A stretch of 64,000 nucleotides of DNA from an uncultured Microbacterium sp. (GTDB lineage: Bacteria; Actinomycetota; Actinomycetes; Actinomycetales; Microbacteriaceae): contig CANNEP010000003.1 in assembly GCA_947503655.1 (NCBI GenBank), positions 1-64,000 on the forward strand, given 5' to 3'. A program made the position numbers and the translations under genes. Below, in pieces: positions 51,666-60,069 of this stretch. Under the pieces are notes generated by a model. That model did not search any database. It was not told the DNA's origin and worked only from the letters and a program-made list of their open reading frames with translations. Each line of letters opens with the position of its first letter. Within the stretch, counting starts at the first letter, position 1.

Positions 51666-52517
51666 ATGCCCGTAGAAAAGTGGCTCATTAGCCCGGGTGA
51701 CACGCGCGTTATTGACGTTCCCGCCACACCCAAGGTCAAGATTGGCCTCGTGGGTGGCCAGGTCGATGTCATCGCACACGACGAACCCACGATCCGCATC
51801 GAAGTGCACAGCGTCACGCAAAAAGACCTGCGCATCGAACTGACCGACGACCTCCTCGAGATCGACCACGCGCAGCTGCGGTGGGACAACTTCCTCGAGG
51901 TGTTCCGCAACTTCACAACGACCGGCCCCAAGGCAGAGGTCTCTGTCGCGGTTCCGCGCAACATCGCCCTGACGCTCGGTGTCGTGAGCGCGTCGGCACT
52001 CGTCGCTGGCATCGAGAACGGCGCGAAGCTCAACACGGTCTCCGGCGACATTGTCGTCGATGGCCTCACCGGCGATCTCTCGGTCAATGCCGTCTCCGGC
52101 GAGGTTCAGGTGCGTGACCTCGACGGCCGATTCACCGCGAACACCGTCTCCGGCGACGTCACGGTCGTCGGCACTCCCCCGAAGGTGTCGGTCGACACCG
52201 TCTCGGGCGACATGCTCATCGACGCGAGCGGCTACGTTCACGACATCAACCTCAACACCGTCTCGGGCGACTCCACCATTCGGCTGGATGACGAGCTGGC
52301 CGCCAACTACGTGATGCGCACAGTCAGCGGCAAGATTCTGCTCGACGGCTCGCAGCACACCACGGTTGGCCCGTCGAACGTCACCGCGAGCCGCGGCGAC
52401 CTTTCTGGTCAGTTCGTTGACGCTCGCGTCAACGCTGTCTCCGGCAGCATCACGGTGCTCCGCCGCCCGGCAACCCCGACGGCGGCAGCCCCCGGAGGAG
52501 AAGGAGCACAGTCATGA
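51666..52517 (+). CDS. DUF4097 beta-strand repeat protein
   Basis: A 283-aa protein made mostly of the DUF4097 adhesin-like beta-strand repeat: the NTVSGD/NAVSGE motif recurs about every 20 residues (residues 115-250). No signal peptide is visible. I start at ATG 51666 because GAAGGAG lies upstream; upstream in-frame sequence overlaps the MerR promoter. Its stop overlaps the PadR start (ATGA). DUF4097 proteins with PadR partners occur in many actinobacteria and are thought to sense or respond to envelope stress, though the mechanism is unknown. Confidence 0.88.
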   Translation: MPVEKWLISPGDTRVIDVPATPKVKIGLVGGQVDVIAHDEPTIRIEVHSVTQKDLRIELTDDLLEIDHAQLRWDNFLEVFRNFTTTGPKAEVSVAVPRNIALTLGVVSASALVAGIENGAKLNTVSGDIVVDGLTGDLSVNAVSGEVQVRDLDGRFTANTVSGDVTVVGTPPKVSVDTVSGDMLIDASGYVHDINLNTVSGDSTIRLDDELAANYVMRTVSGKILLDGSQHTTVGPSNVTASRGDLSGQFVDARVNAVSGSITVLRRPATPTAAAPGGEGAQS

Positions 52518-53134
52518 GCCCCGTCTTTCAGCACGGTGACCTGCGCCTGTACCTTCTGCTGTTGCTCGATGAGACCCCGCGGCACGGGTATGACCTCATC
52601 CAAGCACTGACGGACCGCACCGGCGGCACCTACACGCCGAGTGCCGGAACCATCTACCCCCGGCTCGCAAAGCTGGAGGAAGAGGGGCTCGTCACCAAGA
52701 CCGTCGACGGGCGCAAGACAATCTACGAAATCACCGGCGCCGGTCGCGCTGAAGTCAACGCCCGTCGCGACGACATCGACAAGATTGAGTCGGGCCTCGC
52801 CGACTCGGTGCGGCTGATCGCCGACGGCGTGCGTTCGAGCGTGCAAGACGCGATGCGATCGCTCAATGCTGACCTTGCGGCGGCCGCCCAGTCGATGCGC
52901 GCGACCGCGCAACCGGCACCGCCCCGCGTTGATGCTCGCGCTGAAGCGCGCGAGCAGTTGCACCGGGCCGACGCTACACTGACAAACTTCCGCAGCCGCG
53001 TTCGCACCGACCTGCGCACCCAGGTGGCACGCGGCGGCAAGATCGACACCGAAGCCATCACCGCGTTCATCGACGCGATGGATGAGGCAGCGCGCGCCCT
53101 GACAGCGGCACTACAGAACCCCCGACGCGACTAG
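52514..53134 (+). CDS. PadR-family transcriptional regulator
   Basis: A 206-aa regulator. The winged helix (DLRLYLLLLLDETPRHGYDLIQALTDRTGGTYTPSAGTIYPRLAKLEEEGLVTKTVDGRKTIYEIT, residues 7-80) is PadR-type; the C-terminal half is a helical region rich in Ala/Arg, likely for dimerisation. Translationally coupled to the DUF4097 gene (ATGA). Probable target: the tandem CGATATATCG operators at 51602-51643. Its stop overlaps the stop of the convergent Usp gene. Confidence 0.92.
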   Translation: MSPVFQHGDLRLYLLLLLDETPRHGYDLIQALTDRTGGTYTPSAGTIYPRLAKLEEEGLVTKTVDGRKTIYEITGAGRAEVNARRDDIDKIESGLADSVRLIADGVRSSVQDAMRSLNADLAAAAQSMRATAQPAPPRVDARAEAREQLHRADATLTNFRSRVRTDLRTQVARGGKIDTEAITAFIDAMDEAARALTAALQNPRRD

Positions 53135-53676
53135 GCTGCCGGAAACTCCGGGGTGTCATCGTCGACGACGTCGCCGTGCGGAACCACGAGAATGTTGCGC
53201 TTCTGACGGTGCGCGAGGCGCGCAGCGACGGAACCAGTGATGAATTCGCGAAGCGTCTCGCCGAGTCCGGGGCGGCGGGTGCCGACAACGATGAGCTTCG
53301 CGCACACCGCATCGGCGAGGTCGCGAATCGCGAACGCCGGGTCGCCAACCAGCTCGCGGACGACACACACGGTGTCGGTGCCCTCGAGGGCCGCACGGGC
53401 TTCGGAGACGAGGTTTTCGTAGTCGACTTGTTTCGCTTCAACCGAAAGGTCCAGCGCAGCCGAATGCACGGTTCCGCCCGGTTCTTCATAGGTGACGAAG
53501 CGCGTCGTGTCGACGTAGGCGCCAACCAGGGGCACCTGCAGGAGCGCTGCGAACTTCGCCGCCTCCTTGATCACACGGGGATTTTGGCCCGGCATGAGGC
53601 CAACCACCACGGCACCACGAACCGCTTCAGCATCAAACGGATCGAGTGCGGGGTCTTGCGCGGATGAAGTCGTCAT
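53131..53676 (-). CDS. universal stress protein (UspA family)
   Basis: A 181-aa single-domain Usp. The nucleotide site shows the G-2x-G-9x-G-S/T pattern in VGTRRPGLGETLREFITGSVAARLAHRQKRNILVVP, so ATP binding is likely. It has a 15-residue N-terminal extension. Usp proteins are induced under stress; the mode of action is usually unclear. It shares its 3' end with the PadR gene (4-bp overlap). Confidence 0.92.
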   Translation of the reverse strand: MTTSSAQDPALDPFDAEAVRGAVVVGLMPGQNPRVIKEAAKFAALLQVPLVGAYVDTTRFVTYEEPGGTVHSAALDLSVEAKQVDYENLVSEARAALEGTDTVCVVRELVGDPAFAIRDLADAVCAKLIVVGTRRPGLGETLREFITGSVAARLAHRQKRNILVVPHGDVVDDDTPEFPAA

Positions 53677-53803
53677 AGGTCGCCTCTCTGCAAGGGGGTG
53701 TGCACCCCGTCATGGTATCCTGGACTTTACTCTTACCGGCTCAGAGCCGGAATCGTGATAGTCGGGTTTGACCACCCGCAGTGAACTCGTGAGGGGGTTG
53801 CGC

Positions 53804-54001
53804 ATGGGGCGTGGCCGTCAGAAGGCGAAGCACACTAAGCTCGCCCGCGAACTCAAGTCCTTCAGCCCGGACCTTAATGTCGCCGCGCTGCAGCGTGAGA
53901 TCGGTGTACCTGCTGAAGAAGACGAATACGTCGACAAGTGGGCCGACATGTATGCGGACGAAGACGAGGACGAAGACTCACAAACTCGGGAAACCGCGTA
54001 A
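53804..54001 (+). CDS. DUF3073 family protein
   Basis: A 65-aa conserved actinobacterial protein: basic N-terminus MGRGRQKAKHTKLARELK, then acidic C-terminus with EEDEYVDKWADMYADEDEDED. The charge reversal suggests nucleic-acid or ribosome binding, but the role is unknown. I start at ATG 53804 (GAGGGGG upstream); an in-frame upstream start adds 12 non-conserved residues. A strong terminator follows. Confidence 0.9.
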   Translation: MGRGRQKAKHTKLARELKSFSPDLNVAALQREIGVPAEEDEYVDKWADMYADEDEDEDSQTRETA

Positions 54002-54085
54002 CGAAGTCGTCTTAGCGAGATCGCGTCACTTGTGGGGTGGCGCGATTCTTCAGTGTGCTGAATTCGCATGACAATACCTGTGTTG

Positions 54086-54118
54086 AAAAGGGGGCTCTGG
54101 ATTCCAGAGCCCCCTTTT
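54086..54118. terminator. perfect bidirectional terminator
   Basis: AAAAGGGGGCTCTGG / CCAGAGCCCCCTTTT, 15-bp stem with a 3-nt loop; the A and T ends make it work both ways, for the DUF3073 gene and for purF (stop at 54123). Confidence 0.9.
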
Positions 54119-54122
54119 CATG

Positions 54123-55583
54123 TCAGCTGGTCTTGACCTTCTCAACCCACGCGAGGTACTCGTCAGAGACGGTGCCGGTCACGTAGTTGCCGTCGAAGCA
54201 GCTCATGTCGAGCTCAGTGATGTCGGTGCCCTCAAGAATCGAGGCGCGCAGGTCTTCGACCTCCTGGTAAACCAGGCCGTCGCAACCGAGCTCTTCAGCA
54301 ATCTCAGGAATGGTGCGCCCGTGAGCGACCAGTTCGTTGCGGTTCGGCATGTTGATGCCGTACACGTGCGGGTACCGCACGGGCGGCGCGGCCGACGCGA
54401 AGATCACAGACTTGGCACCCGCATCACGCGCCATCTGAATGATCTGCTTGCTCGTGGTTCCGCGCACGATCGAGTCGTCGATCAGGAGCACGTTCTTGCC
54501 ATGGAACTCGGTCGACATTGCGTTGAGCTTCTGGCGCACGCTCTTCTTACGAGTCGCCTGACCCGGCATGATGAAGGTGCGGCCCACGTAGCGGTTCTTG
54601 TAGAAGCCCTCACGGTATTCGATGCCGAGCTTCTGCGCGACCTGCATGGCCGAGGGGCGCGATGAGTCAGGAATCGGCATGACGACGTCGATCTGAGAGA
54701 CATCGACGTGCTTGGCGATCGTCTCAGCCAACCGGTCGCCCATGCGCAGGCGGGTCTCGTACACCGAGATGCCGTTCATGATCGAGTCGGGGCGGGCGAG
54801 GTAGACGTACTCGAACGAGCAGGGTGCGAGGCGGGTGCTCTCGGCGGTCTGCTGCGCGGTCATGATGCCGTCAGAGTCGATGAAGATCGCCTCACCGGGT
54901 GCGACATCGCGAACAATGTCGTAGTCACCGTTTTCCAGAACGAGCGACTCGGAAGCCACCATCCACTCGGTCTTGCCGTTGGCGGCGGTGCGCTTACCCA
55001 TGATCAGCGGGCGAATACCAAACGGGTCGCGGAAGGCGAGTAGGCCATGACCGGCGATCAGCGCGATCGTCGCGTACGAGCCCTCAACGCGCTCGTGAAC
55101 GCGGCGCACGGCCTCGAAGATTTGCGCGGTGTCGAGGTCGGGGCCTGCGATCGTGGTCTGCAACTCCGAGCCGAGAACGTTCACGAGCAACTCGGTATCG
55201 CTCGTCGTGTTCAGGTGGCGGCGGTCTTTGCTGAAGAGCTCTTCGGTCAGCTCACGCGTGTTGGTGAGGTTGCCGTTGTGCACGAGAACGATGCCGTAGG
55301 GCGCGTTGACGTAGAACGGCTGCGCCTCTTCTTCGTTCGCTGCGGCTCCCATGGTGGCGTAGCGAACGTGACCGAGGCCGACGTTGCCCATGAGGTTGCG
55401 CATGTCCCGCGTACGGAACGCTTCACGCACCATGCCTTTGGCCTTGATGATGTGGAAGACACCGTTGGGCTCGCTCGTAGCAAGACCGGTGGAGTCTTGG
55501 CCACGATGCTGCAGCAAACCGAGGGAGTCATAAATGTCTTGATTGACCGGACCGGATCCGACCATTCCGACGATGCCGCACAT
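54123..55583 (-). CDS. purF: amidophosphoribosyltransferase
   Basis: A 486-aa enzyme for the first committed step of purine synthesis (PRPP + glutamine to phosphoribosylamine). Class II glutamine amidotransferase with nucleophile Cys2 (MCGIVG) and no propeptide; PRPP-binding VLLIDDSIVRGTTSKQI; and a C-terminal CFDGNYVTG. Cys pairs for a Fe-S cluster, as in the Bacillus enzyme, are partly visible and I cannot decide whether a cluster is present. It lies 6 bp after purM in a two-gene operon; end of the operon is the terminator at 54086. Confidence 0.97.
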   Translation of the reverse strand: MCGIVGMVGSGPVNQDIYDSLGLLQHRGQDSTGLATSEPNGVFHIIKAKGMVREAFRTRDMRNLMGNVGLGHVRYATMGAAANEEEAQPFYVNAPYGIVLVHNGNLTNTRELTEELFSKDRRHLNTTSDTELLVNVLGSELQTTIAGPDLDTAQIFEAVRRVHERVEGSYATIALIAGHGLLAFRDPFGIRPLIMGKRTAANGKTEWMVASESLVLENGDYDIVRDVAPGEAIFIDSDGIMTAQQTAESTRLAPCSFEYVYLARPDSIMNGISVYETRLRMGDRLAETIAKHVDVSQIDVVMPIPDSSRPSAMQVAQKLGIEYREGFYKNRYVGRTFIMPGQATRKKSVRQKLNAMSTEFHGKNVLLIDDSIVRGTTSKQIIQMARDAGAKSVIFASAAPPVRYPHVYGINMPNRNELVAHGRTIPEIAEELGCDGLVYQEVEDLRASILEGTDITELDMSCFDGNYVTGTVSDEYLAWVEKVKTS

Positions 55584-55589
55584 GGGGTG

Positions 55590-56738
55590 TTACTCCGCTG
55601 CCTTTCCGGAGGAGGAATCGGCGTAAGAGCCAACGAGGCGAACAGCGCCACCATCGACACCCTTCGCGCCCTGTTCATAGTCGCCGACCGGGCGGGAGGT
55701 CTCCCGAACGGTCGCGACCTGCCACGCGTCAATACCCTGACGGTTGATCGCGGCAATGGCGTCGGCGGCGCGGCTTGCGTCGACAACGGCGAGGAAACCG
55801 ATGCCGAGGTTCCACGTGCCTTCGGTGTCTTCCAGACGCATGCCAGCCAGGTCGGTCAGCACGCGGAAGACGGGAAGGGGCGACCACGTCGAGCGGTCAA
55901 CATCGCACCACGCCGTGGTCGGCAGCACGCGTGCGAGGTTTGCGGCGATGCCACCACCGGTGACGTGGCTGAGGGAGTGAACAGCGTCGCCGAGCTCATC
56001 GATGAGCTTCAGTAGCGGCGTCGTGTACAGGCGCGTCGGCTCCAGCAAAGCTTCGCCCCACGTGGTTGAGAAGTCTGCGGCGTTGTCGCCGTAGGAGATG
56101 TTCGCGTTCGTGATGATGTGGCGCACCAGCGAGTAGCCGTTGGAGTGCAGGCCGCTCGCGCCGAGGGCAAGAACGACGTCGCCGTCTTGCACGCGGTCAG
56201 CGCCGAGAACGTTGTCGGCCTCGACCACACCGGTGGCAGCGCCAGCCATGTCGTAGTCGTTCGGGCCGAGGAGGCCGGGGTGCTCAGCCGTCTCGCCACC
56301 CACAAGCGCGGTGCCGGTTGCCGAGCACGCCTCAGCGATACCGCGCACGATGTCGGCGATGCGCTCGGGCACAACCTTGCCGGTCGCGATGTAGTCGGTC
56401 ATGAAGAGCGGCTTGGCGCCCACCACGACGATGTCATCAACAACCATGCCGACGAGGTCTTGACCCACGGTGTCGTGCTTGTCGATGGCCTGCGCGATGG
56501 CGACCTTCGTGCCAACACCGTCGGTGCTCGTCGCGAGCAGCGGGCGGCGGTAGTCGCGCAACGCACTGGCGTCGAACATGCCGGCGAAGCCACCGACACC
56601 ACCGAGCACTTCGGCTCCGTGAGTCGAACGCACGGCGTTCTTCATGAGTTCGACAGCGAGGTCACCGGCGACGGTGTCAACACCTGCTGCCGCGTAAGCG
56701 GAGAGGGGGGAATCGTTTGCCTGAGATGCATCGGCCAC
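55590..56738 (-). CDS. purM: phosphoribosylformylglycinamidine cyclo-ligase
   Basis: A 382-aa AIR synthetase converting FGAM to AIR with ATP. N-terminal AIRS domain: YAAAGVDTVAGDLAVELM, LLATSTDGVGTK, and DIVVVGAKPLFMTDYIATGK; C-terminal domain with DVVLALGASGLHSNGYSLVR and HVTGGGIAANLARVLP. I prefer GTG 56738 (MADASQAND) to ATG 56780, because the conserved frame begins just after it, but both lack a strong ribosome-binding site. First gene of the purM-purF unit. Confidence 0.95.
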   Translation of the reverse strand: MADASQANDSPLSAYAAAGVDTVAGDLAVELMKNAVRSTHGAEVLGGVGGFAGMFDASALRDYRRPLLATSTDGVGTKVAIAQAIDKHDTVGQDLVGMVVDDIVVVGAKPLFMTDYIATGKVVPERIADIVRGIAEACSATGTALVGGETAEHPGLLGPNDYDMAGAATGVVEADNVLGADRVQDGDVVLALGASGLHSNGYSLVRHIITNANISYGDNAADFSTTWGEALLEPTRLYTTPLLKLIDELGDAVHSLSHVTGGGIAANLARVLPTTAWCDVDRSTWSPLPVFRVLTDLAGMRLEDTEGTWNLGIGFLAVVDASRAADAIAAINRQGIDAWQVATVRETSRPVGDYEQGAKGVDGGAVRLVGSYADSSSGKAAE

Positions 56739-56822
56739 GAGTGACAGCCTACCTGCTTCTCGCCCGTCATTCCTCCGCATAACGTTCCCCCTTTCGCCAC
56801 CAGGAATTCATACAATGGGCGC

Positions 56823-57434
56823 ATGAGCGAAGAACCGCAGTCTCGGTGGGTAATCCGTGAGGAGGCATCCCACGCGGTCATCATTGCGCTCTACATTCGC
56901 CAGGCCCTCGGTATTCGCGGCCAGCATGATTTACCCACGCTGCGAAACGCCCCGATCGCCAATCCGATCCGCTCCGACGCTGAGCACGACGCACTCGAGC
57001 GTCAGTGGGGCTCGTACTGGGAAATGACGGTGGAACCACGGGCACATACGCATTCCGGGCCGCTGGACTTAGTCGCCGGCTTTGAAGATTTCGTGGCCCT
57101 GCCGATCACGGGAGCCAACGAACTGCGCGCAGCCATGGTTCCGCTCGCCCCTGCCGCCCTGGCGTACGCCACGCAGGCGGGGCAACGCTACTTCGATGAA
57201 TCGTCGCGGCGCGGCGGCGAAGCGCGGCGCCCGTACGTGAATGCCATCTCGACGCTACACCGCACGAGCGGCCGCAACGCACAAGACTTCGAGCTCAACG
57301 TTGAAGTGTTGCCGTTGAGTCAGCGGGGTGTGTGGTGGATCGGATCGCTCACGATCGCGATCACCGATTCGGTGCGCTCCGACGTCGTCGCGTTTGACTC
57401 GGCACTGGCGGCCGTTGTCGACGAACTCGGCTGA
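56823..57434 (+). CDS. conserved hypothetical protein (203 aa)
   Basis: A 203-aa soluble protein, no membrane segment. N-terminus RWVIREEASHAVIIALYIRQALGIRG, middle SYWEMTVEPRAHTHSGPLDLVAGFEDFVALP and C-terminus SLTIAITDSVRSDVVAFDSALAAVVDELG. I know no function. The start is GTG or ATG near 56823 (ATG used). It lies divergently beside purM. Confidence 0.65.
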   Translation: MSEEPQSRWVIREEASHAVIIALYIRQALGIRGQHDLPTLRNAPIANPIRSDAEHDALERQWGSYWEMTVEPRAHTHSGPLDLVAGFEDFVALPITGANELRAAMVPLAPAALAYATQAGQRYFDESSRRGGEARRPYVNAISTLHRTSGRNAQDFELNVEVLPLSQRGVWWIGSLTIAITDSVRSDVVAFDSALAAVVDELG

Positions 57435-57440
57435 TTCCCG

Positions 57441-57767
57441 TTACGCGGCGTCGGGAGTTTCGATGACCTTTTCGGTCTGCACCGTCACAGTGCGGGTGTG
57501 GCGACCGACGGTCTTGTCGAGGATGAGCGCGACGATCGCGCCCAGCATGACGCCACCGGCTGCGCAGTAGAGCATGAGGAATCCGAAGACCTGGCTCTGC
57601 GAGTAGGTCACGCCGATCTCACTCGGCTTCGCAATGCCGTCGAACGCAAGCGTCAGAATCGCGGCAACAAGAATACCCAGAGCACCACCCAACACCAGGA
57701 AGACGCCGTACCGAGGAACGCGGCGCACGCGCCCCTCTGTCACCGTGGTGGATGTCTGTTCGGGCAT
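57441..57767 (-). CDS. two-helix membrane protein
   Basis: A 108-aa protein with two membrane helices (GVFLVLGGALGILVAAILTLAF; VFGFLMLYCAAGGVMLGAIVALIL) and short cytosolic ends, the tail charged (RHTRTVTVQTEKVIETPDAA). ATG 57767 has AGGA upstream. I recall similar small proteins next to purM in Microbacteriaceae, some mislabelled as Trk transporters. Role unknown. Confidence 0.75.
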   Translation of the reverse strand: MPEQTSTTVTEGRVRRVPRYGVFLVLGGALGILVAAILTLAFDGIAKPSEIGVTYSQSQVFGFLMLYCAAGGVMLGAIVALILDKTVGRHTRTVTVQTEKVIETPDAA

Positions 57768-58026
57768 GTTTCCTATTGTGTCACCGCTCACCTGAGCGTT
57801 CGCCGCGATCCGCATGCGCATCCCATAACAAAACCGTTACTCACCGTTTTGGGGTGCTGTCGGGTTTCGCGACGCGATGCGCACCTTGCCTTCGGGCTCC
57901 AAGGTTTGCGCCAGATGGCTCCGGTAAACTTCCCGTGGCGCGGCAGTACTGGTTCGCGGCACGCGCGCGAGCGCATCGAACGATGATGCCGGAACCATCA
58001 GTGCGGCATGTCACGGAGGACTACCT

Positions 58027-59586
58027 ATGGACACGTCGACGGACAACCGCACGCCGGCGACCGCCACCATTCGCCCGGACGGCAGTGGCGTTGTTGTTAT
58101 TGACGGCCGCACCGAGCTAATCGCTGAGTCAACGGTTGAGCGTGCCCGCGCCCGCGCGATCGGTGTTCTGGTGACGCACGCGGCCGAGCACGCACGCCCC
58201 GTGACCGTCGTATCAAAAGACCCCTCGGGCACCGCGCACCTCGTCGTGAACCCCAACGGAAATGTCGAAGAGAGCACCACTCCCCTGCCCGCGCAGCGTG
58301 AGATGGAGATGGCTCCCGAAGTTTCGTACCTCCCCGAGGGTGCGCCCGATCTCGACGCCCCCATCACAACCGGCCGCCTGCCCATCGTGCGTAGCGTTCC
58401 GACGCCGACGCCCGCCCGCGGCATCACGCCGGTGGTCGAGGCTTCGGCTGAGGTTGCACCCGCCGCAACTGCCGCACCCGAGCGACCCACGTTTGAGCCA
58501 CCCGCCCCCGATACGGAAGCTGCTCCAGAAACCGCACCCGTGGTTCCGCAGCCCGAAGCCGCGGCCCCTGAATCCCCCACACCCGTTGCCGCGCCCTCGG
58601 CAGAACAGGAATCTCCCGTCGTGACCGAAGCTCCCGCTCCCGCCGTTGTTACCGAGCGCCCCGCCGGCCCCGCCCGCCGCTCGTTCATCGAGGAGGAGAC
58701 AGCCGCCGCTCGCGCCGAGCGCGGTATGCGCGGTGCGCTGAACAAGGTGGGCTTCCGTCTCGCGCCGAACGCTGCCGAGGCGTCGGAGCGTGCCGACATC
58801 GCGCGAGTCAGCCAGCACTGGTCGGGCCCGCGCACGATTGCGATCGTGAACGGTAAGGGCGGTGCGTCCAAGACGCCGACCACCGCGATGCTGTCGGCCG
58901 TATTTGCGCGCAACGGCGGCTCGGGTGTGCTTGCGTGGGACAACAACGAGACCCGCGGAACCTTGGGGTGGCGTACCGAGCAGGGTCAGCACGAAGCGAC
59001 GGTGCAGGCACTGCTGCCGAACGCGACGACGCTGATGTCGGCTGAGGCGCGCGCTTCTGACCTCACCGGATACCTGCACCACCAGGTTGCCGACAAGTAC
59101 GACGTGCTGCGGTCGAACCCGAACATTCTGGCTGAAGACCAGCGACTCACGATGAACGAGTTCGACGCGATTCACGGTGTGGCTGCAAAGTACTTCCGCC
59201 TCATTTTCATTGACTCGGGCAACGACGAATCGGCTGACCGCTGGCGCCGCATGATCGACCGCGCCGACCAGATTGTTATTGCGACGACCGCTCGTGGCGA
59301 GCACGCCGAAGCCGGCGCGTTGCTGCTTGAGGCGCTGCGCGAGCGTGGCGAGCACTCCGCTCAGCTCGCTCGTGACGCCGTTGTCGTCGTATCGCAGGCC
59401 GACCACAAGGCGGGTTCGGCGCAGGCCGAGAAGGTTGCTGACGGGTTCCGTTCGATGGCGCGTGCCGCGAGCGTGATTCCGTTTGACCCGGCGATGCGCG
59501 CGGGCAAGCTGTCGTACGACGCGCTCAAGCCCGAAACGCAGCGCGCCTGGCTGGCGGCTGCCGCGGCTGTCGCGCAAGGGCTCTAA
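58027..59586 (+). CDS. EspI/MinD-like ParA ATPase with long Pro/Ala-rich N-terminus
   Basis: A 519-aa protein in three parts: a small N-terminal domain (1-75), a Pro/Ala/Glu-rich, probably disordered region (about 85-215), and a C-terminal P-loop ATPase of the ParA/MinD class (about 265-519). Its Walker A is NGKGGASKTPT (Lys282 as P-loop Lys, Lys277 as signature Lys), differing from the usual KGGxGKTT by Ser and Pro. RGMRGALNKVGFRLAPNAAE before it is a linker I associate with actinobacterial EspI-type proteins. EspI (Rv3876) is an accessory of ESX-1 secretion, but no other ESX gene is in this window, so that link is only architectural. Confidence 0.85.
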   Translation: MDTSTDNRTPATATIRPDGSGVVVIDGRTELIAESTVERARARAIGVLVTHAAEHARPVTVVSKDPSGTAHLVVNPNGNVEESTTPLPAQREMEMAPEVSYLPEGAPDLDAPITTGRLPIVRSVPTPTPARGITPVVEASAEVAPAATAAPERPTFEPPAPDTEAAPETAPVVPQPEAAAPESPTPVAAPSAEQESPVVTEAPAPAVVTERPAGPARRSFIEEETAAARAERGMRGALNKVGFRLAPNAAEASERADIARVSQHWSGPRTIAIVNGKGGASKTPTTAMLSAVFARNGGSGVLAWDNNETRGTLGWRTEQGQHEATVQALLPNATTLMSAEARASDLTGYLHHQVADKYDVLRSNPNILAEDQRLTMNEFDAIHGVAAKYFRLIFIDSGNDESADRWRRMIDRADQIVIATTARGEHAEAGALLLEALRERGEHSAQLARDAVVVVSQADHKAGSAQAEKVADGFRSMARAASVIPFDPAMRAGKLSYDALKPETQRAWLAAAAAVAQGL

Positions 59587-59632
59587 TGGTTTAGGTTTCG
59601 GGCTCGGTTCGGGCTCGGGTTCGGAGGTTCGC

Positions 59633-59989
59633 GTGCCGGCACCAAAAATCGACACCATCATCGGTCGGCGTGCGCTGGCCGCGGTGCTCGATGGTTCCGT
59701 CGCGCGCACTGACCGGGCGACCGCCGTGCGATACCTACTGCAGTTGCTCGTCGAGAAGGCGCCGGGCAACACTGTTGAGGTGCGCGTGCCGCCGTTCGGT
59801 GCGGTGCAGGTCTTGGAGGGGCCGCGTCACACGCGCGGCACTCCCCCGAACGTTGTCGAGACCGACGCCGACACCTGGATCGCCCTCGCGACCGGCGCTT
59901 CGACGTGGGATGAGCTCTACGCCGCGGGCGTGATCTCCGCGAGCGGCACCCGTGCCGACATTTCAGCCTTGCTGCCCCTGCGGCCGTAA
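59633..59989 (+). CDS. SCP_3 (bacterial sterol-carrier-like) protein
   Basis: A 118-aa single-domain protein of the SCP-2-like SCP_3 family: RALAAVLDGSVARTDRATAVRYLLQLLVEKAPGN, VEVRVPPFGAVQVLEGPRHTRGTPPNVVETDADTWIALATGAS and SASGTRADISALLPL. The ligand and role are unknown. GTG 59633 has GGAGG 5 nt upstream. In actinobacteria the gene is often next to purine genes, as here (81 bp before purD). Confidence 0.88.
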   Translation: MPAPKIDTIIGRRALAAVLDGSVARTDRATAVRYLLQLLVEKAPGNTVEVRVPPFGAVQVLEGPRHTRGTPPNVVETDADTWIALATGASTWDELYAAGVISASGTRADISALLPLRP

Positions 59990-60069
59990 TCTCGGGTTCC
60001 GGCGCGAAGCAAAGCGCCAGATTACGGCTCGGATCAGACGAATCACGGCGCTGCGGATAGGCTGGGATT

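Noticed and set aside
58213..59772. A 519-codon antisense frame, Gly/Arg/Ser-rich, opposite the ParA-like gene.
   Set aside because: The plus frame has P-loop motifs and a start with GGAGG; the minus frame is compositionally a shadow.
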